Source: Amphibalanus amphitrite
Taxonomy: Eukaryota; Arthropoda; Thecostraca; Balanomorpha; Balanidae
NCBI RefSeq assembly: GCF_019059575.1
Contig: NW_024881592.1
Coordinates: 62,001-126,000, forward strand
Direction of reading: 5' to 3'
DNA: 64,000 nt
In this document: piece after piece, positions 49,401 through 60,947 of the stretch
How positions within the stretch are numbered: the stretch's first letter is position 1
Layout of the letters: the number at the start of each line of letters is the position of its first letter
The notes under the pieces: generated by a model
Databases searched by the model: none
What the model saw: only the letters and a program-made list of their open reading frames with translations
What the model was told of the DNA's origin: nothing
Position numbers and translations under genes: made by a program

Positions 49401-50056
49401 TGTATCAAAGCATTTCGGGTAGGACGGGTCACGCCAGATCATCCATTAGGCCGTAGGCGTTCTGCCGGCTATCCATAGAATGTTAACCGGCACTAACAGC
49501 CTTGCAACATGTTGCATAGGCACTATAACTGATACCAAACTATACCTAGTTTTCAAATGCTAAAATGGATGCTAAAATTCAAACCAACGTCCAACATTAC
49601 CTAAAAACCACAGTAAAAAGATGTAAGTTTAAGAAAGTTAACCGAGATCATTTCAAGTAAACGACCTTAATCTGAGTTTCACTTGACCTTGGCACCCACA
49701 ACAATCTTGAGACAAACATTAAATATTATATTTCACATGTTGTCACGTCCCTAATCACGAAAAGACTGGAAACACACAGAAGATGTGCGCTGACTGACTT
49801 TCAATCGCTCTTCTGGCCTGACATGATCTTGAGAAAAACTAATCACAGGTCAATGGTAATTTGGTTCAGGGATTTCAAATTCTCGGGGAAGGTGCAAAAA
49901 TAATAAGGGCTATTTACTTTTCCGGGAAGCTGTAAAATTAATTATCTCCAGGGCACCAAAGAATCGTCGCAATCCTTAGCTTTTACGCGATTTAGGTATT
50001 CGTGAAAAACAGAGGGCGGGGTCTACTTGACTCTATTTGTAGGTATGTGTGGTGAG

Positions 50057-50318
50057 TAGAGATGTCAATCAGATACCAACTTTTTGGTATACCGATACCA
50101 AACCGATACCAACTTGGTATTTGGTATTTCAAGGCTAATGCATTTGGTATTTTGTTGGTATTGTGAATCGTCCCTAATGCAAAAGAGGTTGTGAATTTGG
50201 TAAAAAGTTGGTATTTTGCTAAGTTTACCAAGTTGGTTCGGTTTCGGTATTCTTCCATGGTTATTGTTGGTATTTGGTTTGGTATCGGTATCAATATTTT
50301 TCGTAACTGACATCACTA
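50057..50318. mobile_element. hAT-like MITE (262 bp)
   Basis: The ends TAGAGATGTCA and TGACATCACTA are inverted with one mismatch, flanked by perfect 8-bp direct repeats GTGGTGAG (50049-50056 and 50319-50326). The interior is rich in GGTATTTGGTATT and GGTATCGGTATC, common in hAT-type MITEs. Confidence 0.8.
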
Positions 50319-50371
50319 GTGGTGAGGGTTAATATTCATTTTATCTGTGTTGATGAATGAGCGACAATTTC

Positions 50372-50715
50372 TACATGAACTGAGACCAGTCCACTTGAGT
50401 ATGTTTTTCTCACGGACAATGTCAATACAATAACAATGCGAAAAATCAGACGTTTCGGACAACAACGTGCCTTCGTCAGTGGAGAAAAATAAGTGTAGGT
50501 TTAACATCGATTATTAATGTATGCGGCACCGTCTCGGTCTGGCCAGCCGGGTTGCCGATAAAATACACAAATATTTATATGCTTCCATGATGTGCTATAG
50601 TGACTTATTTCTTGCCACTGACGAAGGCACTTTGTTGTGCGAAACGTCTGGTTTTATTCGTATTGTTATTGTATTGTTATTCCCTGTAAGAAAAAGCATA
50701 ACGCTTCAGTTCTAA
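50372..50715. repeat. Inverted-repeat element with hammerhead-core-like hairpins
   Basis: Arms of about 120 bp (50372-50500 and 50590-50715) are imperfect reverse complements. Each carries CTGACGA, a short hairpin and GAAACGTCT (plus strand 50618-50649; minus strand 50479-50449). CUGANGA-hairpin-GAAA is the hammerhead ribozyme core order, but no complete stem III/cleavage-site arrangement is apparent locally. Confidence 0.5.
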
Positions 50716-50733
50716 CCATAAGAGTGAAGCGGC

Positions 50734-51208
50734 TTAAAGGGACCCTTCCACCTTAACATTAGATTTGAGTTGAGATAGCCAAAATGGGGTCCCTGGCTCA
50801 CAATTACCGGTTTCGGCACTCACAACATCGAGAAATGCCTTAATAGGAAATATTGAATTTCAAAATTGCAGCATTTTGATTCAGAGGGGCTAGTGCATAG
50901 GAATACCCCTCTGAATGTGTGACGTCATCGCAGATATCTAACGATTTTTAAATGTTTGACTAAAACGTTTTGTAGCACGCGGTGGTATATGCTGCTTTGC
51001 GCGCAACAAATGCCGCACTTTTAAATAAAGTCGCTAGGAACAGCGGAGATCCCAAAAAGTAAACAAAAGTAAAGGTCTAATATCTTGAAAACCGGTGAAT
51101 GTTTTTCGATGAAATTTGGTAGATATTGGTTTTCGCTCTTTCTGAACCGAGCGACATCACTTTCATGCCAATTCATTAACTTTTTTGAAGGTGGGAGGGT
51201 CCCTTTAA
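50734..51208. mobile_element. TTAA-flanked MITE (467 bp between duplications)
   Basis: TTAA at 50734-50737 and 51205-51208 brackets inverted ends AGGGACCCTTCCACCTT and, read on the other strand, AGGGACCCTCCCACCTT. It targets TTAA like piggyBac and Kolobok elements. No coding capacity. Confidence 0.75.
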
Positions 51209-53197
51209 TGTAACACTTCACTGTGTAGGTATACGAAACCCGTAAGTCCCTAAAAATAATCCTATTTACCTACAGCTTTTAAAAAGATACAGCTTATACA
51301 GCTTACTGCTTAGGCATACAATTTTTCTGCAACAAGACAATATTCATTTACATAGTGCTGCTGAAGTTCACTTTCGAAGCGTCTCCTCCACGAATTCCAC
51401 AGCTCTCGAGTGCCATTTTGGATCACGGAACATGGCTGGGCGCGGGACAGGTCGTCTGCGAGCTTGGACGGACCACGTGACCACCTCCTGCCCTCCCCTT
51501 CATTCCCGTCCCTTGATCTAACCGCGCCCCAGGCAGTCGGCTCGGTCCGACCTTCACTGGTCGAGCCCAGGTGCCGCCTCCGTTTGTGCCGGGTGCAAAA
51601 CTGGAGCAGTTTCTAGCGCCGGAACTAGTAATCAGCACGACCATCGTCAGATGGCAGGAGTGAATGGAATAAGCGGTTCCAGGTTTTAGAAGGAATGGGG
51701 CAGGAAGAAGCGCTGAAAACAAGGTTTTGCTGATACAGCCATAAAACGTTCATTGAATTAGGAGAGCAGCACATCAGTTTAAAGCCCTTCAGATGGTGGA
51801 TTCAATAAGCACACAATCATTTCCCAATTCGCCTTCAACGGTGTCACAGGCCAAGAATACGCTGAAATACTAGTGTGTACAGAAGCAACTGCGGGTCCCT
51901 GTACCATCGGGGGACCGGCCGCCGTCGGCACCATTTCGGGACTTTGCATCGCAATAAAAGGCTTATTTACAATTGAAAATGGACTAGCGAGAGTCGTTAT
52001 GGAATCAGAATTTGATGCTCTACAAAACTAGGCTATTTTCATTGTGATGGCATCACAGACTACACCGCTAAACCCAATAAAGCAGATTTATGTCGCGTCA
52101 TCGATGATTACATATAATGTATCATTCTTTGATATATATGTAGTCGGGTCTTTCAGCTGCGTCCCTCCCCTCCCTCGCCGCGCCGGCGGGTCGGCCATCC
52201 GTGGCTTGCCGCCCGCCGGCTGCTGGCCGGTCAGCTGGCCGGTCAGCTGGTCGCCCGCGGCTGTCGGTGCAGTGCGGGATGCCTACTTGCGGGGGGGGGG
52301 GCCGTCGTGGCGGCGGCCCGGGTGGACTGGGCGAGCAGTGAGTTGGGGAGCGCTGCGCTGTCGGTGCTCTAGTTTGTATTGCGTTCGCATGATACGGCTT
52401 GAGCCAATACAGAGTGAACTGATTGAGCTGAGCAAGTCTTTACATACATTGAAAAGTAAAGCACTTTTTACTGCATCTACGGTGAGATGCTAGATAAAAT
52501 TTATGGTCTACCTAATGGTACCCATTACTTAACAATTAAGTGAATCATTTCGTCGCTAAACTCTCGTAAATTCGTATGTCCGCCTCACTATGGAGTTTGG
52601 ACCGTAACGTATGGCCTTTGCTCAGACAGTATACGAACAGGTGACGGGGATACCTCTAATAGAAGGATGCGACACGATTTTACTGCTAAATAGCGGCCGG
52701 CCGCCGTGGGGACGTTTTTGTACGACTTATATCTCGGCAACCACTGGGCTGATACACGTGCGGTTTTTTTGTGTGGGGTAGCTTTTTCCCTTCTTTCACA
52801 TAGTGTGCTACTCTCGATGCATATGGGTGACCCCTAACGCACGTTCCACGTGCAAAGCCAAGAGGTGCCTGTTTTGTAATAAGCGCAATAGCTCGCGGTA
52901 ATTACTGGGCCGATTGCGCTAAAACTTGGCATGGAGGTAGACACTTTCCAGGCGATGCATTTCCATGTGTCTTGGTAGGGGTGCAACTGCACGTGCGCAC
53001 GTGCAGGGTGACGCTTCCAGATCTCGAGAACGGCTGGACCGATTGTGTTCAAATTTGGCATAACGCTTGATACCGATCAGTAGGTTGCAGTCATTTAGTA
53101 TGTATTTCCATGTGCCACGATTGGGGTGCAACTGCACGTGCGCACGTGCAGGGTGACGCTTCCAGATCTCGAGAACGGCCGGGCCGATTGAGTTCAT

Positions 53198-54987
53198 AAC
53201 CGCAGGTTGTTTGAAAAGACAAACACTATTCGTTAGAATTGTGTTTTTCTATTGAAAAACAACCGGAGCGGTCCTTCTCCGGGCTATGTTTTGCAAGTCT
53301 GGCAGCGAATCGAGACATCTTGACGGGGGCCTAGACGAAATGTACAATCTTCGTAAAAAGTTCAGTGTATGGGCTCCCGGAGGCGATCTACCTGATGGCA
53401 CCGGTCGCTACTCGCTTAAAACCTCGTGGCACGTGGCACGTGCGATTCCATTTTCCCCATGTTAAGTCAATGGGGGTTTGGGGCACTTTTTGCGCCATCG
53501 GGAATGGCGGAAAAACGAGCCAAGAAAGGGGTAGTTTTCATCCCAGCATTTTATGGCAAACACGTTTGGGTACACGCTAGTGTGCGCCGTATACCCCTCA
53601 GAATTCCGTAACGTGCCTTTGCACGAGGTCAAAGTTGAGCTTTTTCCGCTCCCCATGTTAAGTCAATGGGCGTTTTTGCAGAGACATTTTCATTCGTTCA
53701 TTGTACAAAATTATATGATACGATTTTGTCCAAACTTTCAACACTTATTCAGAATAGGCCGTAGTACATGCCGTTATGCTTCGTTAAGCTGTCAGAATTC
53801 GTTTGTTCTTTTTAAGCTCGTTTAAAAATGAAAAATTTTAACATGGAAAGTCAATGGGAGCGTCTTTGCTGCTTAATAACTTTTTACGTTAAAGATATAT
53901 TTAAGTGAAAAGTTGATAGGTAATACAACTTTTAATGCTCTTTCCAATGATATATAGAACGTTATTGCACGTGGTGCCGTTTTTGAGAAATTTAGTAAAA
54001 AAGCACGACATTACCGAGATTTGAGCTCAGACCTATGGCCTTTGCTCAGACAGTATACGAACAGGTGACGGGGATACCTCCCATAGAAGGATGCGACATG
54101 AATTTACTGCTAAATAGCGGCCGGCCGCCGTGGGGACGTTTTTGTACGACTTATATCTCCGCAACCACTGGGCCGATACACTTGCGGTTTTTTGTATGGG
54201 GTAGCGTATACCCTTCTTACAAGTATTTTACTATGGACGGTGCATGCGGGTGACCCCTACTGCACGTGACACGTGTAAAACAGAGAGGTGTCACTTTTGT
54301 TGTAATGACAATACCACGGTAATTCCTGAGGAGTTTCTGCTGAAACTACACAAGGATGTAGGCACACACCGGGCCATGCGTTTCCATGTGCTACGGCTGG
54401 GGTGCAACTGCACGTGCGCGCGTGCAGGGTGACGCTTCCAGATCTCGAGAACGGCCGGGCCGATTGTGCTCAAATTTGGTACACCGCTAGAGACCGGTTA
54501 GTAGGGTGCCGTGCACAAGTCAGATGGGATCCATTTTGCACGTGCGCACGTGCAGGGTGACGCTTCCAGATCTCAGGAACGGCTGGGCCGATTGCATTCA
54601 AGTTCGGCACACCTTTAGAGACCAGTTAGTAGGGTGCTGTGCACAAGTCAGTTAGTATGTATATTCATGTGTCACGGTTGGGCTGCAACTGCACGTGCGC
54701 ACGTGTAGGGGTCGCTTCCAGATCTTGAAAACGGCAGGGCCGATTTAGCTCAAATTCGGTACACCGCTAGAAACCGGCAACTAGGGTGCCGTGCACAACA
54801 CAATTGGGACCCAACTTGCACGTGCGCACGTGAAGGGTTCCGCTTCAATATCTCGAAAACGGCCGGGCCGATTGCACTCAAATTTTGCACACCGCTAGAG
54901 TGGTTAGTAGAGTGTCATGTTCGTCAGTTCGCAGCACACCCACTCCGGTCTGCACGTGCCAGGCTCATCCTCTCGTTTGGCGGCGGG
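53198..54987 (+). mobile_element. Helentron-like unit 19 (joined to a type-B unit)
   Basis: 5' half of the GGCGGAAAAACGAGCC variant. GACCTATGGCCTTTGC at about 54031 is the uninterrupted site of the CGTTACGGT element. Five monomers follow, then the GGCGGCGGG junction to the next type-B unit. Confidence 0.65.
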
Positions 54988-54988
54988 T

Positions 54989-57122
54989 AACCGCAGGTTG
55001 TTTCTTCATTAGACAAACACTTTTGGTTAGAATTGTGTTTTTCTATTGAAAAACAACGGGAGCAGTCCTTCACCGGGCTATGTTTTGCATGGTTGGCCGC
55101 GAATCGAAATGTGTTTGTGATTGCAGTAGAAGACTAGACCAGGAAGCAATCGGTGAGTTTGCTACCAAAACACTTTAACCTCCGCCTGAGTGGGGGGGGG
55201 GGGGCGTTTTTAGCCACACCTATCAGTTTTCTTGCGTTTGTTAAGAAAATTACTACGCGCATTGTTATAAAGCTTTGTATGATAGATCAATTTCAGCGGC
55301 ATGGTTGGACCTCTATGTAGATTGTAGGCACACACCGCCCACCGGCGACAACGGCTGCGCCAATTGCGCTTAAATCTTCATTCATGCGGCTACATACGGA
55401 AGAGGTGGCACTGCGGCGCAACATGCTTTCAGGCGTTTGACACTTCTGCGTCATCTAGCGAGTAAAAGGGAATGTTTGGCTAAAATGCCAGACGCATTTA
55501 CCACAATCGGTAATCGTCCTCTAAAGCTTCAGTTTCGTGCGAGTCATCAGTACTAAAGAGATAGTGGTTTTCCCGGATCCCTCATTACTCCGCCATTCAT
55601 TTAGGCGGTTATATACAATAGAGTCGGCATTGCGGCACAGCATACATTCAGGCGTTTGACGCTTCTGCCATCTAGCGAGTAAAAAGGAATGTATGGTGTT
55701 TTCGGCTGATATACAGATCCGTTGAAGCATCAATATTAACCTTGATATTCGGCACAAGTCAATGACTCTGATTCGAATGGTGACGTCGACGGCGACCGTG
55801 ACGTCACCATTGCGTCAATATTGATTAACCCTCGCCGGCAGAGGGGCAGCACCCGCCTCTTCCCATGGGGTTTTTCGTGATAGCGCGGGACACGCCAGCT
55901 ACAAAGTGCTGAAACTTGGCATACCTAACCTATGATTCAAGCCGGATCTTATGACACCGACCACATTTCCTGGTTAGGTAAGGTCACTGACCTATGACGT
56001 CATAAGTGAACCTCTGCACTGTCCTCAGAGGTCGCAACTTCGCACCGCCCTCAGTACCAGAGGAACTTTCACAGAAAGATGAAACTTACAGGACGTAGTA
56101 ACCTGAGCCTCCCAGGATGTCCAACTTGTATAACTCGTATTTTAAAAGTCACATGAGGTCAGGTCGGTCATGTGACCTCACTATTATAAGTTAATGGGAA
56201 ATATGGAAAATAGTATTTTGGCGCTGGAAATGATCTAAAATTATCTCAAGCGCATGAAATCGTGATTTCATGCATTCTTTGCTAGGTCCAATGTTCTATT
56301 TTTTAATTGTTGACAATGCGTAACGTCATTTATGACGTCACTCTAGTCATATGCGTTTTCTGTCAATAACTCCTGCTAAAATTGAGCTAGAGAGTCGAAA
56401 AAGCTACAAATGGACTCTGAAAGACCTGCCGAATCAAATGATATGCGATATGACCTCCTTCGACCAACCTCATGACCTGAGGGGCTCTGACCTGCCCTTG
56501 ACCCGAGGTCAATACCTTAGGTTGACCTAACCCAAACAAAAAGTATATCATTCGACACGCCTTAGCAAGGTAAGCACGATGATAGCGGTTAGTAGAGTGT
56601 CGTGCACGTCGGTTCGTGGCACACCCACTCCGGTCTGCACGTGCAAGGCTCGTCTCCTCGTTTGGCGGCGGGCGTTTTTGCTGCGTTCACGGGTTATGCG
56701 ATATGACCTCCTTCGACCAACCTCATGACCTGAGGGGCTCTGACCTGCCCTTGACCCGAGGTCAATACCTTAGGTTGACCTAACCCAAACAAAAAGTATA
56801 TCATTCGACGCGCCTTAGCAAGGTAAGCACGATGATAGCGGTTAGTTGAGTGTCGTGCACGTCGGTTCGTGGCACACCCACTCCGGTCTGCACGTGCAAG
56901 GCTCGTCTCCTCGTTTGGCGGCGGGCGTTTTTGCTGCGTTCACGGGTGAGTGGGTTACAGAGGTTAGAGTGCAGTGCACGTCAGTTCGTAGCACACCCAC
57001 TCCGGTCTGCACGTGCAAGGCTCATCCTCTCGTTTGGCGGCGGGCGTTTTTGCGGCGTTACAGAGGTGCTTGCTCAAACAACCTGCGGTCCCGCGATGCG
57101 GAGCCCAGCATCGCAGATGCTG
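54989..57122 (+). mobile_element. Helentron-like unit 20 (type B with internal 253-bp duplication)
   Basis: Type-B body to 55824, AGGTCA-rich element from 55829, then a 253-bp tandem duplication (56443-56695 and 56696-56948) and a 3' terminus with a palindrome one base pair shorter (57106-57122). Confidence 0.65.
55829..56948. mobile_element. AGGTCA-rich TTAA element, copy d (tail duplicated)
   Basis: Close relative of copy c, starting after TTAA (55825-55828). Its last ~135 bp plus part of the Helentron-like 3' segment are duplicated in tandem (253-bp period). Confidence 0.5.
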
Positions 57123-57962
57123 TAACCGCAGGTTGTTTGAAAAGACAAACACTATTCGTTAGAATTGTGTTTTTCTATTGAAAAACAACCGGAGCGGTCC
57201 GTCTCCGGGCTATGTTTTGCAAGTCTGGCAGCGAATCGAGACATTTTGGGTGGGTCCTAAACGTGCATTGCGATTTTCGTAAAAAGTTCAGTGTATGGGC
57301 TCTCGGGGGCGATCTACCTGATGGCACCGGTCGCTACTCGCTTAAAACCTCGTGGCACGTGGCACGTGCGATTCCATTTTCCCCATGTTAAGTCAACGGG
57401 GTTTTGGACACTTTTTGCGCGATCGCGAATAGCGGGAAAAATCGCAGGTCAAGGTATGGTTTGCTGCACACCATTTTATGACCGACACGTTCAGGTACAC
57501 GCCCTAGTGCGCCGTCTACCCGTAAGAAGTCGATATTTTTTGTAGTACGACTTTGAAGTTGAACTTTTTTCGCTCCTCATGTTAAGTCTATGGACGTTTT
57601 TGCAGAGACATTTTCATTCGCTCATTGTACAAAATTATATGATACGATTTTGTTTAAACTTCCAGGACTTGTTGAGAAAAGACCATAGAACATGTTGTTA
57701 TGCTTCTTTAAGCTGTGCAAATTCGTTTCTTCTTTTTAAGCTCGTTTAAAAATGAAAAATTTTAACATGGAAAGTCAATGGGAGCGTCTTTCTTGCTTAA
57801 TAACTTTTTACAGTTGAGATATATTTAAGTGCAAAGTTGATAGGTTATACAACTTTTGATGCTCTTTCCAATGATATATACAACTTTATTGCACGTCGTG
57901 CCGTTTTCGAGGAATTTGGTAAAAAAGCACGACATTACCGAGATTTGAGCTCAGACCTATAT

Positions 57963-58520
57963 CGTTACGGTGTCAGGCGGACACGAGGACAGGTGGCGCC
58001 GCCGCCGCCCGCATAGCGGCGGGAATGTGAACTAACCTGTTAACCATCTATGGTATGGTACCATCGGGGGACCGGCCGCCGTCGGCACCATTTCGGGACT
58101 TTGCATCGCAATAAAAGGCTTATTTACAATTGAAAATGGACTAGCGAGAGTCGTTATGGAATCAGAATTTGATGCTCTACAAAACTAGGCTATTTTCATT
58201 GTGATGGCATCACAGACTACACCGCTAACCCCAATAAAGCAGATTTATGTCGCGTCATCGATGATTACATATAATGTTTCTTTGATATATATGTAGTCGG
58301 GTCTTTCAGCTGCGTCCCTCCCCTCCCTCGCCGCGCCGGCGGGTCGGCCATCCGCGGCTTGCCGCCCGCCGGCTGCTGGCCGGTCAGCTGGCCGGTCAGC
58401 TGGTCGCCCGCGGCTGTCGGTGCAGTGCGGGATGCCTACTTGCGGGGGGCCGTCGTGGCGGCGGCCCGGGTGGACTGGGCGAGCAGTGAGTTGGGGAGCG
58501 CTGCGCTGTCGGTGCTCTAG
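57963..58520 (+). mobile_element. CGTTACGGT element, copy 6 (right end missing)
   Basis: It follows the family to GGTGCTCTAG at 58520, where unrelated sequence starts. Confidence 0.65.
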
Positions 58521-58779
58521 CTTTTTTGCTTCTATCGCTTCACCCCTGGGGAATCAGTTCCTACACCCCTTGAGTATAATGGTCACCAAGGGGTGCTGTC
58601 CTGACACGTTCACTTTCTGTTGAGAAGGTTAGAACAAACACCATGTGTGTCATTTAGTTGCATATATAATACCTCAATGTTAAGTCTGCATAAAGTCTGA
58701 AGTCTGTAGCAACTCTTACCACTTATCATGGCTCACTCTCCCGCTCTTTCCTTTGTCGCCCTAAAAGGCGCGTTATTTG

Positions 58780-58925
58780 CCTTCAATGACCTCTGGTGAC
58801 ATGATCTTTGACCTGACGAAAAACGTGACTTGTGGATTTCGTCGTTGTTTTTTTACTCTCTTCCGAACACCGCTTTCCCGTATTGTTAATTGGCCGAGGA
58901 GCCGAGTTACACGCCCCCTCCCCCC
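58780..58925. mobile_element. Fragment of an AGGTCA-rich TTAA element
   Basis: The stretch from GACCTCTGGTGACATGATC to GAGGAGCCGAGTTA parallels 22735-22862 of copy b near its right end. Both termini are absent. Confidence 0.45.
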
Positions 58926-59070
58926 AGCAGGGTAGCACACCGACTGCGGTCTGCACGTGCAAGGCTCATCCTCTCGTTTGGTGGAGGGCGTTTTTGCTGC
59001 GTTTACAAAGGTGCTTGCTCAAACAACCTGCGGTCCCGCGATGCGGAGCCCGGCATCGCAGATGCCGCGT

Positions 59071-60946
59071 AACCGCAGGTTGTTTGAAAAGACAAACACT
59101 ATTCGTTACGTTAGAATTGTGTTTTTCTATTGAAAAACAACCGGAGCGGTCGTTCTCCGGGCTATGTTTTGCAAGTCTGGCCGCGAATCAGTACAACTTG
59201 GTCGCAGCCTAGACGAATCGCTCAATCTCCGTAAAAATTTCAGTGTATGGGCTCTCGGGGGCGATCTACCTGATGGCATTAGTCGCTACTCGCTTAAAAT
59301 CTCGTGGCACGTGGCACGTGCGATTCCATTTTTTCCATAGTAAGTCAATGGGGTTTTGGGGCACTTTTTGTGCGATCGCGAATAGCGGGAAAACGAGCCA
59401 AGGGAGAGGTGGTTTTCTTCCCAGCATTTTATGGGAAACACGTTCCGGTACACGCCAGTGTGCGCCGTACACCCCTTAGAAGTTCGTAACGTGTCTTTGC
59501 TCGAGGTCAAAGTTGAACTTTTTTCGCTCCCCATGTTAAGTCAATGGGCGCTTTTGCAGAGACATTTTCATTTGTTCATTGTACAAAACTATATGATACG
59601 ATTTTGTTTAAACTGTCAGGACCTGTTGAGAAACGACCATAGAACATGTTGTTATGCTTCGTTAAGCTCTCAGAATTCGTTTGGTCTTTTTAAGCTCGTT
59701 TAGAAATGAAAAATTTTAACATGGAAAGTCAATGGGGGCGTCTTTGGTGCTTAATAACTTTGTACGTTGAAGATATATTTAAGTGAAAAGTTGATAGGAT
59801 ATACAACTTTTGATGCTCTTTCCAATGATATATAGAGCATTATTGCACGTTGTGCCGTTTTTGATGAATTTAGTAAAAAAGCACGACATTACCGAGATTT
59901 GAGCTCACACCTATATATGGTCTTGCTCAGACAGTATACGAACAGGTGACGGGGATACCTCCCAATGAAGGATGCGATTTAATGCTAAATATTAGCGGCC
60001 GGCCTCCGTGGGGACGTTTTTGCACGACTTATATCTCCGCAAGCAGGGGACCGATACACTTGCAGTTTTTTGTAAGGGGTAGCGTATACCCTTCTTACAA
60101 GTACTTCACTATGGACGATGCATGCGGGTGACCCCTATTGCACGTGACACGTGTAAAACGGAGAGGTGTCAGTTTTGTAATAAGTGCAATAACTCGGTAA
60201 TTACTGGGCCGATTGCGCTGAAACTTGGTATGGAGGTAGTCACCTACTAGGCGATTCATTTTTATGTGCCACGGTAGGGGTGCCGCTGCACGTGCGCACG
60301 TGCAGGGTGACGCTTCCAGATCTCGTGACCGGCCGGGCCGATTGAGTTCAAATTTGGTACACCGCTAGAGACCGGTTAGTAGGGTGCCGTGCGGAGGTCA
60401 GTAAGGACCAATCTTGCACGTGCGCACGTGCAGGGTGAGGCTTTCAGATCTCAGGAACGGCCGGGACGATTGAACTCAAATTCGGCACACTTCTAGGGAC
60501 CGATCAGTAGGGTGCCGTGCACAAGTCAGTTAGTATGTATTTCCATGTGCCCAGACTGGGGTGCAGCTGCACGTGCGCACGTGCAGGGTGACGTTTTCAG
60601 ATCTCGAGAACGGCCAGGCCGGATGAGCTCAAATTTGGTACACCGCTAGAGACCGGCGAATAGGGTGCCGTGCAAAAGTCAGATGGGACCATTTTGCACG
60701 TGCGCACGTGCAGGGTGTCGTTTCCAGATCTCGAAAACGGCCGGGTCGATTGCACTCAAATTTGGCACACCGCTAGAGACCGGTTAGTTGAGTGCAGTGC
60801 ACGTCAGTTCGTAGCACACCCACTCTGATCTGCACGTGCAAGGCTCATCCTCTCGTTTGGCGGCGGGCGTTTTTGCGGCGTTACAGAGGTGCTTGCTCAA
60901 ACAACCTGCGGTCCCGCGATGCGGAGCCCAGCATCGCAGATGCTGG
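59071..60946 (+). mobile_element. Helentron-like unit 22 (complete; twin of part of unit 10)
   Basis: Both termini are present (palindrome 60928-60946). Positions 59191-60944 match 30705-32458 over 1754 bp with no net length change. This intact unit shows what the right part of unit 10 derived from. Confidence 0.75.
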
Positions 60947-60947
60947 T

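Larger units (their letters stand above)
47397..51901. mobile_element. 4.5-kb element with 28-bp inverted ends and TA duplication
   Basis: CAGGGACCCGCAGTTGCT at the left end is mirrored at the right. The repeat extends to 28 bp with one mismatch. It lies between TA (47395-47396) and TA (51902-51903). The empty site GGTACCATC at 33394-33402 in unit 11 proves the borders; GTAC with AGGGACC ends is an equivalent reading. No transposase frame is recognisable, so it is non-autonomous or decayed. It contains a C-rich run near 48598 and three nested elements between 50049 and 51208. TA target and CA start suggest the Tc1/mariner group. Confidence 0.8.
47299..52609 (+). mobile_element. CGTTACGGT element, copy 5 (split by 4.5-kb element)
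   Basis: This is the duplicate of copy 3, split at the TA of GGTACC. Its halves are 47299-47396 and 51902-52609. Confidence 0.7.
46493..53196 (+). mobile_element. Helentron-like unit 18 (5' truncated duplicate of unit 11 with 4.5-kb insertion)
   Basis: It begins inside the 5' terminus at GTTAGAATTG and follows unit 11 with a constant offset of 13999 to 47396. After the insertion the offset is 18506, and 18505 after a one-base G-run difference, to 53195. Unit 19 then cuts in. Confidence 0.75.
57124..59069 (+). mobile_element. Helentron-like unit 21 (truncated CGTTACGGT element inside)
   Basis: The 5' half runs into a CGTTACGGT element (57963-58520), which breaks off into about 260 bp of unrelated DNA (58521-58780), then a fragment of an AGGTCA-rich element (58780-58925), then a 3' terminus of the G:C type (motif at 59020). 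Confidence 0.6.
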
